Part shown: one piece after another, positions 58,086 to 64,000 of the stretch
Position numbering within the stretch: the first letter of the stretch is position 1
Layout of the letters: each line of letters opens with the position of its first letter
Source: Macrothele yani
Lineage: Eukaryota; Arthropoda; Arachnida; Araneae; Macrothelidae
NCBI GenBank assembly: GCA_039090855.1
Contig: CM076995.1
Location: forward strand, 119,610,270-119,674,269
Length of the DNA stretch: 64,000 nt
Direction: 5' to 3'
Notes under the pieces: generated by a model
What the model saw: the letters and a program-made list of their open reading frames with translations, nothing else
The model's database searches: none
What the model was told of the DNA's origin: nothing
Translations under genes and position numbers: made by a program

Positions 58086-58210
58086 GTTTCGCATTCTGTG
58101 AGCTTCTACGTTAATTGTTTCGCATTCTGTGAGCTTCTACGTTAATTGTTTCGCATTCTGTGTGCTTCTATCGTTAATTGTTTCGCATTTTGTGTGCTTC
58201 TATCGTTAAG
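58086..58210. repeat. 31-bp tandem repeat, four copies
   Basis: GTTTCGCATTCTGTGAGCTT starts at 58086, 58117 and 58148, with a variant at 58180 (periods 31, 31 and 32). Confidence 0.93.
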
Positions 58211-58263
58211 TATATGTTGACTTTTGTATGTGTAATTTAGGCAGTATATGTTTCTTTTTTATA

Positions 58264-59665
58264 CACTGCTGGCCACCCAAAATTCAACACCAAGAAGGAA
58301 GCATCCTATTGGCCTGAAATTCGCAGCTTGCGTCACCCGCGAGAGGACATGCAAACGATTAGCATTGCAGGACATATGCAAATCATGTGCACCCGGCACG
58401 CCACCGAGAAGCACTATAAGAAGGGTACACAGAAGGCGGGGTGTAAGTAGTGGAAGTGTGTTGTGCTGCCGGACCTGTGCGTGGGAAGCTTCGTGATGCT
58501 TCGTCGCAGAATACGGCAGTCATTCCAGCACGTTTCAGAGTTCGACAGAGGACGAATAGTGGCTTATTGCGACAGCGGTTTATCGTACCGAGACATCGGC
58601 GCCCGTGTGGGACGACATCCAGCCACAGTGAGGCGAGTATGGATTCGGTGGGTGCAGGAGGGACGGACGTACCGACGCGAGCGATTTCCGCAGCCGCGGC
58701 ACACCACCAAACGAGATAACCGGCATGTTGTGCGGCGGGCATTGACGGCTCGCACCGCCACATCACGAACGTTAGCGCAGGAATTAGGGTGTGTTGCGCA
58801 ACAACCTGTATCAGCAAGTACCGTTCGACGTCGTCTGCAGGAGCGGGGATTTGTCGTACGGCGCCCATTACTCCGATTACCATTTACGTTACACCACCGG
58901 CGAGTGCGGCGACAGTGGGACGCTGAACGCCGCACCTGGACTACGGAATGGCACGACATTGTCTTCTCCGACGAATACCGCTTCTGCCTGCAACACCACG
59001 TTGGTCGGATCTGCATGTGGCGGCACCGCGGCGAGAGACTGTATGACGCCTGCATTATGCATCGTTCTACCGGTCCGTCGCCTGGCGTTATGGTTTGGGG
59101 CGCAATTGGATGTGACACCCTCTGGTACGTATCGCCGGTACACTCAACAGCCACCGCTACATCTCCGACGTTTTTGAGCCTGTAGTCCTCCCTTACCTGC
59201 AGGACCTGCCAGCGGCCACGTTTCAACAGGACAAAGCGCGCCCGCACGTAGCACGCATCGTGAAACAATTCTTCACGGCCCACCAGGTGTCACTGCTGCC
59301 GTGGCCCGCCTGTTCTTCCGATATGTCGCCGATCGAACACGTCTGGTCACTGATCGGCAACCGAGTGGCCCGGCAAGCACCACCCGCGGCTACGCCTGAT
59401 GAACTGTGGCAACGTGTGGAAGCAGCCTGGACCGACAAACCCCAAGCCTACATCCAAAGCCTCTTTCGTTCGATGCCGCGGCGTGTAGCGGCCGTTATTG
59501 CCAGCCATGGGGGCCACACGAACTATTGATGTCTGCGTGTTCCGCAAGTCGCACGGGCCTGTAAGCTCAATCGTTTCGTTTTTGTATCTGTTGTTATGTG
59601 TCCAGTAAATCTAGCTTTGCTATCTCGTATCCTTCTTGGTGTTGCATTTTGGGTGGCCAGCAGTG
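58264..59665 (+). mobile_element. Tc1-like transposon, GC-rich
   Basis: Inverted ends CACTGCTGGCCACCCAAAAT and (complemented) CACTGCTGGCCACCCAAAAT, apparently identical over at least 20 bp, are flanked by TA (58262-58263, 59666-59667). Length is 1402 bp. GC is strikingly higher than in the flanks. Confidence 0.95.
58496..59529 (+). pseudogene. Tc1-like transposase (DD34E), one frameshift
   Basis: The probable start is MLRRRIRQSFQHVSEFDRGR at 58496 (an upstream in-frame ATG at 58463 is less likely by family alignment). Two HTH motifs (LSYRDIGARVGRHPATVRRV; SRTLAQELGCVAQQPVSAST) are followed by IVFSDEYRFCLQHHVGRICM (first Asp) and GVMVWGAIG. One frameshift near 59123 changes to the frame reading VRIAGTLNSHRYISDVFEPV, FQQDKARPHVARIVK (second Asp) and SSDMSPIEHVWSLIG (Glu), ending ASHGGHTNY at 59529. 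Apart from that single indel the protein is full length. Confidence 0.92.
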
Positions 59666-59767
59666 TATTAATCTGTTTCACTCTTTGTACGTGTACTTGC
59701 CGTGGTTAGATTTGCGCCAAAATCGGTCTCTGCTGAGGTCCTCGATTTAATACGTAAGTACCGACGT

Positions 59768-60621
59768 GAGAAATCACAGCTTTATTAACTAAGTTGAACG
59801 AACAGCTGGATGCCCAGGAAAAGTTTTCGGAGAAACTCAGACGCAAAATTTTACGGCTAGCGTAAGACGCACTTAAAAGAGCTTGGAGAAAGGATACAGG
59901 CTCGGGAGGAAAGGCTCACAAAGCTTGAAAAGTAGCAACCTGCTGCACAACAACAGTTAACTGAACTGTTAGAGAATCACAAAACAGGAATGCAAGAAAT
60001 TTCGAAGCAACTCACGCAAAGGATCGACACGAAGTTGCTGTGACGAGATACCTGTGACAAAATTGACAAAGAGTGTAGACTCCGAAGTAGTTAAATTTCA
60101 CAATGCACGTTCCACATTATATGAAGAACTCTGTGCTCGAACTAGAAATTTGAAAGAGCATTTCGCGTCAGAAGTTAGACACTGTCAAGACAAAGGATTC
60201 GGAGTTTTGCAGACAAATTGAAGACGAAATAGAACTGGTTGTAGGAAAAGTGACTTTACAGACAAGGCTTCGATAAGAGTTTGAAGAAGTGAGAGCCGGA
60301 AGAAAACAAATTGCAATGGGGCACCCTAAGTTTTGGACCCAAATTCTTTCTAATCCGCTAGGATAAAACCTAGCGTGTTTGACGGAAAATCTAGATGCAA
60401 TGCTTCCAAAACCCAATTTGAGTTGCTCGCCGCAGGTAATGAGTGGAGCGTGTGTGTTGACTTCATTCCTTCGCACCTCGGAGGTGGATGCATTACAAAC
60501 TCTGCCTGAGAAAAGAGAGAATTGCGTTGCTTGATCGCTACGTTGGAGATGAGGCTCTGGGATGAGCACCTCGAAATAATTCAGTTGAAGAACCTTCGTC
60601 AAAACCTGTCAACAGCGTAGA
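59768..60621 (+). pseudogene. Ty3/Gypsy-like gag remnant
   Basis: Across several frames: a coiled-coil part (LLTKLNEQLDAQEKFSEKLR; LKELGERIQAREERLTKLEK; QQQLTELLENHKTGMQEISK), then KPSVFDGKSRCNASKTQFEL, EVDALQTLPEKRE and LIATLEMRLWDEHLEIIQLK. This order matches the gag of invertebrate Gypsy-type elements (F-GK--W--Y-TQFE, then A---L--LP--- and L---LE-RFGDEH). Many stops and frameshifts are present. No protease or polymerase follows, so it is a 5' fragment. Confidence 0.65.
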
Positions 60622-60653
60622 TTGTTAAAAATATCACAATCTACGATGTTGAC
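60608..60653. repeat. Hairpin, 18-bp arms
   Basis: GTCAACAGCGTAGATTGT and ACAATCTACGATGTTGAC pair with one mismatch around a 10-nt loop. It lies right where gag similarity ends and could mark a deletion junction or element end. Confidence 0.8.
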
Positions 60654-60784
60654 TTTTCCTTGAATACTATATAGGCCAATCCTGAAATTCGCGCTATTAC
60701 TATTCTCTTCGGCATTTACCGTAACTCACTTCTTGGTTTTGGTTTCTGCAGAACGCTCTTATAACTTAAGGCATTACCTAAAGC

Positions 60785-60909
60785 GATAACTGTAGCGCAG
60801 TGGTCCAATTACTGGCTTCTGATCGTAGGTCCCGCGTTTGAGTCCCGGATAAGGAATGGGTAGTTTGTTTGTCTTACTGTACTGGCTCTTTCCCTTGCCT
60901 GGAACAGGG
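60785..60909 (+). repeat. tRNA-derived SINE, family 1, 3'-truncated
   Basis: Head GTAGCGCAGTGGTCCAA, GTTTGAGTCCCGG and the body to CCTTGCCTGGAACAGGGG. The 3' half is absent. Confidence 0.75.
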
Positions 60910-60954
60910 GTGACGTTGGTGCGCGCTGAATTTTTCGAAAGTGAGACGCTAGGC

Positions 60955-61140
60955 TGTCCGTTGTTGGGGATGTTAACGACCACTGTGAGTAACTCAATGA
61001 TCTCTAAACAGTCACCCGTCCCTGATTTAGGGCCCCTAGTTCCACGGAAGGGAGACAGCCAGTGCCGTAAGACAAACACAACATCTATACCTTACTGGGA
61101 TTCAAACCAGACCCCATCTCAAACGAATGGTCAAAAGCGA
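60955..61140 (-). repeat. tRNA-derived SINE, family 1
   Basis: Minus-strand copy: TTAACGACCACTGTGAGTAA, CCGTCCCTGATTTAGGGCCC and GGGATTCAAACCAGACCCC. The head is incomplete at its outer end. It forms an inverted pair with the truncated copy at 60785. Confidence 0.85.
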
Positions 61141-61835
61141 AATTTTGGACTCTTGGAAGCAGAGATATCGAAAAAAAAATAAGATATACGTCTGCTCTTC
61201 CTGGTTCAAAAGCTATGCATTATTTTAAGCAAAAGGCATCCTCAAAGGGTTTTCCGAGATGGGTGGAATCGGTCCACGAAAGAATGTTTTCAATCGAGTT
61301 TTCACATGTGCAGATTTTGCTGCAAATACACCACAAACAGAAATAAACGCTTACTTCCCTGGTGGAGAAACTATTCTTTATGAAACAGATATTATATGTA
61401 GAGTAGAACATTTTCCAACAGAAGTTGTATCCGAGGCAGAAAGAGTTTTCGAAATCGGACTTATGTAGAAGCAGAGATACCGGAGGAAATCCCAATTTAC
61501 CTTTTACGTCCCCTAGCGAAAAACATACACATTACTTGAAAAAGAAACTGTGCACAAAACAGTCTGTTATAAATGGCATCGAAAGGAAGAATTTTTCAAT
61601 CGGATATTTAAAGGCAAATATATGGAATAAAATGTATTTTAAATTTGATAGCATCCGCACCCTCTAGCGGCGAAGTTATTCATCAACAAAAACAAAAACC
61701 CCGAAATGCAAGGATCATCGTTCTCACATTTCAGTCTTTCGAATGCAAAAAGAATTTTCCAAATCGTACTAATAGTTGCAGAGATATCGTGTCCACAGAC
61801 GGACGGACAAAGTGATACTATAAGCATGTCATTTT
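61141..61835. repeat. Tandem-array element, second family
   Basis: GCAGAGATATCG-type words recur at 61159, 61472 and 61778 (spacing about 310 bp). CCCCTAGCG and CCCTCTAGCGG are about 145 bp apart, which suggests diverged monomers of about 150 bp. It ends with ATATCGTGTCCACAGACGGA-CGGACA, the same kind of 3' signature as the 146-bp arrays. The 70-codon frame at 61259-61468 lies within this array and is probably fortuitous. Confidence 0.5.
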
Positions 61836-62238
61836 TTTTTTTACAAAGGACGTGTTAAAAAATACACCATCTCGTACTAATCTGGACTGTCATTCAGAAC
61901 TACATAATACAAAGCCTTAACCTTTTTCTACAGTTTTAACAGTAATATAATTTTTAATCAACCCTGAGAAAAAAATTTCTTTATAAACCACTAAATTTCT
62001 CTTTTTTCAGATTTTTAGCTGAGATGATTCTTTTAGAAATGAAATATACACACTCAATGGACAAAACATTAGAAATACCTATCTAATAGCGTGCTGGTTC
62101 TCCTCTAGCGCGAATAACAGCTTGTACACGCAGAGGCATCAATTCCACCAGCTGCCGGAGTGTTTCAGGCGGTAAGGCCAGCCATGCCTGTTGCAGCCAT
62201 TGTCCACAACTCCACCCGAGACGTCGCTCCAGGATCTT

Positions 62239-62703
62239 TTTTTGTTTGGAGATTTAAGGACCACCGTGAGCAACTCAGTGGGCTATAAGCTGCAGCCCGT
62301 CATTAATTTAGGACTTCTGGTTCCAGGGAAGGGAGTGAGCCAGTGCCACAAACATAACATCCAAGCCTCACTGGGATTCCTTTTTAAAATTGGTTTAAAA
62401 AATTAAATTATTTATTTGACCTGGTGGTACAGATGACAGGATAAACAGATATACTGTAGTTGTACGGTATTGACAGGCAGACATAGGCAGTATATTCAAT
62501 TTACATCAACAACGTGCATAGCGAACATGGAATACATTATGACAAAGGATCAAGTTACACAGAGAAAGCCAGTGCTGATTAAGTAACACATTGAGAGCCA
62601 GTGCCGAAAGATAAACACCCATCCCCTACCCGGGATTCAAACCCAGACCCCCTGGGCGAATGGTCATAAGCCAACGCTTGGACCACTGCGCCACCGGGAA
62701 GGC
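62239..62703 (-). repeat. Two partial family-1 SINE segments inserted in Tc1
   Basis: 62239-62381 has the tail and body (GACCACCGTGAGCAACTCAG to CTCACTGGGATTCC). 62589-62703 has the body and head (GAGAGCCAGTGCCG, GGGATTCAAACCCAGACCCC, GCGCCACCGGGAAGG). About 200 bp of other DNA (62382-62588) lies between. The segments overlap in family coordinates, so this is either two SINEs or one with an internal duplication. Confidence 0.75.
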
Positions 62704-63450
62704 TCGCTACAGGATCCATGGATTTCATGTTCCGCTCCACAGCAGCACAGAGAGCTTCCACAGGGTTTAAGTCTGGGGGCCACTGAACGGTTCCAAATTC
62801 AGATGAGTGTTTCTGGAGCCAAGCCTGGGTGGTTGCAGCACAGCGCATTGTCATAATGAAACAGACCATCGGCTGCAGGATGAGCGAGCGCCATGAAAGC
62901 GTGGCTTGGCCCAAATATCAAGCCAGTACATAGTGGTTACAGCGCACCTATTGACCTCTCGAAACGCATTAAGGGACCTAATGTGTCCCATGAGAAGACT
63001 CCTCAAACCATTACAGACCCACCACCGCCTTGAACAGAACCAACCTGGCACGACGGGGCCACACACGCACCTCGGAACAGCTGAAAACGGGATTCATTTG
63101 ACCACACGGCGCCACTCTGCAGAAATCCAGTTTTGATGTTCCCTGCACCAATGCGCCGCACCGATCGCTCGCTGATGCTGCTTGGGCCTCCGACATTTAA
63201 TCTGGATGTGATTCACACCGCCGATTCAAGCGATTGGTCTGTTCGAGCCTGTATAATCTACGTCGACCCCGGTCATCAGTGGTGTGTGGTCAGTCACTGT
63301 TTGCTCTCTGGTACGTCAGTCGATGGTATACTCGCGTTACAGCCTTAATACGGTTGCCCTCTGGTTCTTATCACTTGGGCGATAGAATGACCCATCTGTT
63401 TTGCGCCAACAGTACGTCCATGATCAAAGTCGCTGGATCACTGCATTTAC
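62700..63450 (-). pseudogene. Tc1-like transposase with mutated first catalytic residue
   Basis: Minus-strand frames read DFDHGRTVGAKQMGHSIAQ (HTH, about 63440), GAVWSNESRFQLF (about 63080; Asn where Asp is expected), GGGGSVMV then a stop, GVFSWDTLGPLM, and near the C-terminus LQKHSSEFGTVQWPPDLNPV (about 62810-62760). The second-Asp region is not readable. Stops and frameshifts are numerous. Confidence 0.78.
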
Positions 63451-63580
63451 CCATGTTGGTCGATTGCGATACACTGTACGGAAGCCCTGCTGTCGCCCTA
63501 TTTATCACTTGCGTTTGGTTTGGGTCTATTCCACTCTGCGCAGGTATGCCCATGTCAACTGTCTATAACAGGATTTTCCT

Positions 63581-63909
63581 CTAATTTCGTATCTTTCTAG
63601 ATTTCTGTACATGTGAGATTGCTTTAAACCTGTTCTACCCCTTCCTGCGGTATTCCTCATTGGAATCTGACGACCAGGTTGCCTTAAACCAGTTGTTCCT
63701 CCCCAGAATTTGTCGAAAGCACTTGACAACCAGCTGGGGGCAGTGCCGCATTCCTCAGACTGTACGTGTCTTATCTTAGCAACTTTGGTGAAGCGCCTCG
63801 TGTTGAACGAGCCTACGTCTCAGCTTGGCAAGACCGGTGTGCGGTTCTGAGAGCAATTCAGTCAGTTTGCTATCTGTTTAAATCTCGTTTTTTAGACGCG
63901 AGAGTAAAT
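63581..63909. other. Leader of the next gene; nothing else seen
   Basis: Mixed-composition sequence upstream of a Tigger-like start codon. It may be the 5' region of that transposon, but no terminal repeat was recognised. Confidence 0.4.
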
Positions 63910-64000
63910 ATGGCGAGTAAGAAGCGCAAATGTCTTTCCTTAGCTGAAAAAGCCTCCATTGTACAAAAAGATAGCGAATTTCATGGAACTAAAGTTGAAT
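63910..64000 (+). CDS. Tigger/pogo-type protein with CENP-B N-terminal domain (partial)
   Basis: ATG at 63910 starts MASKKRKCLSLAEKASIVQK, matching the start of the CENP-B-type helix-turn-helix of Tigger transposable element-derived proteins (S-KRK--L-L-EK--II). It is open for 30 codons to the window edge. The DDE domain, if present, lies beyond. It could be an active or dead transposon copy or a domesticated gene, and context favours a transposon. Confidence 0.7.
   Translation, partial: MASKKRKCLSLAEKASIVQKDSEFHGTKVE

Larger units (their letters stand above)
62049..63580 (-). mobile_element. Tc1-like transposon, decayed, with SINE insertion
   Basis: The left tip CACACTCAATGGACAAAACA follows TA (62047-62048). 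The right tip was not found, so the end is approximate. The transposase is on the minus strand. SINE sequence interrupts it at 62239-62703, between CGCTCCAGGATC and GCTACAGGATC, a probable 11-bp duplication. Confidence 0.75.

Noticed and set aside
61259..61468. 70-codon frame with protein-like composition
   Set aside because: It lies inside a degenerate tandem array and ends at the repeated unit marker, so it is probably fortuitous.
1..64000. CRISPR array, prophage, operon or biosynthetic cluster
   Set aside because: Introns, SINEs, TA/8-bp target duplications and animal GRASP-1 show a eukaryotic genome. No regularly spaced short repeats with unique spacers are present.

Overview
The window is eukaryotic, AT-rich and dominated by transposable elements. 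A single recognisable host-type gene lies among Tc1/mariner, hAT, LINE, SINE and LTR-element debris. The host gene is an animal GRASP-1 (GRIPAP1) homologue. The mixture of DD34E Tc1 elements, DD34D mariners, ZMYM-type hAT elements, craniofacial-development-protein-2-like LINE endonucleases and a tRNA-derived SINE suggests an arthropod or other invertebrate, but the sequence does not fix the lineage. There is no bacterial, viral or organellar gene organisation and no CRISPR.

Layout. 1-1015: 5' part of a non-LTR retrotransposon (minus strand, endonuclease domain, running off the left edge). 2047-3634: decayed transposase-like pseudogene. 4424-6756: GRASP-1 coding region without introns and with one frameshift in a T run. 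6757-9970: its 3' flank plus one SINE. 9979-14463: a hAT element with a perfect 8-bp target duplication and an identifiable intron. 15166-17750: LINE fragment and a Tc1 element. 17753-28915: mostly unassigned AT-rich DNA with SINEs, a mariner scrap, a hAT scrap and a 108-bp-arm foldback element inserted in a SINE. 28916-35003: one SINE split in two by a 5.86-kb hAT element, which carries a 146-bp-period tandem element, a TTAA-flanked MITE, a Tc1 and another SINE. 35004-38438: unassigned, with short tandem repeats. 38841-40379: the best preserved Tc1. 41011-46303: a three-level nest, mariner containing hAT containing Tc1. 46461-50042: a long-TIR Tc1 containing a second mariner and a tandem pair of a second SINE family. 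50072-53203: hAT remnant, complete SINE, and a 1.1-kb element with about 270-bp inverted termini. 54287-59665: two more Tc1 elements, SINEs, an inverted-repeat element and a 31-bp tandem repeat. 59768-60621: Ty3/Gypsy-like gag remnant. 61141-63580: a second tandem-array family and a Tc1 split by SINE sequence. 63910 to the right edge: first codons of a Tigger/pogo-type protein.

No functional gene cluster is visible; relationships between parts are insertional. The nesting gives a relative chronology: SINE before hAT, mariner before hAT before Tc1, and Tc1 before mariner. Many reading frames, including GRASP-1, are broken by single-base indels, several of them in homopolymers. Some of these breaks may therefore be assembly errors rather than true pseudogenisation. 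The most unusual items are the intronless GRASP-1, the 146-bp array elements with subterminal inverted repeats and a 3' hairpin (possible Helentron-type non-autonomous elements), and the uncharacterised long inverted-repeat elements.
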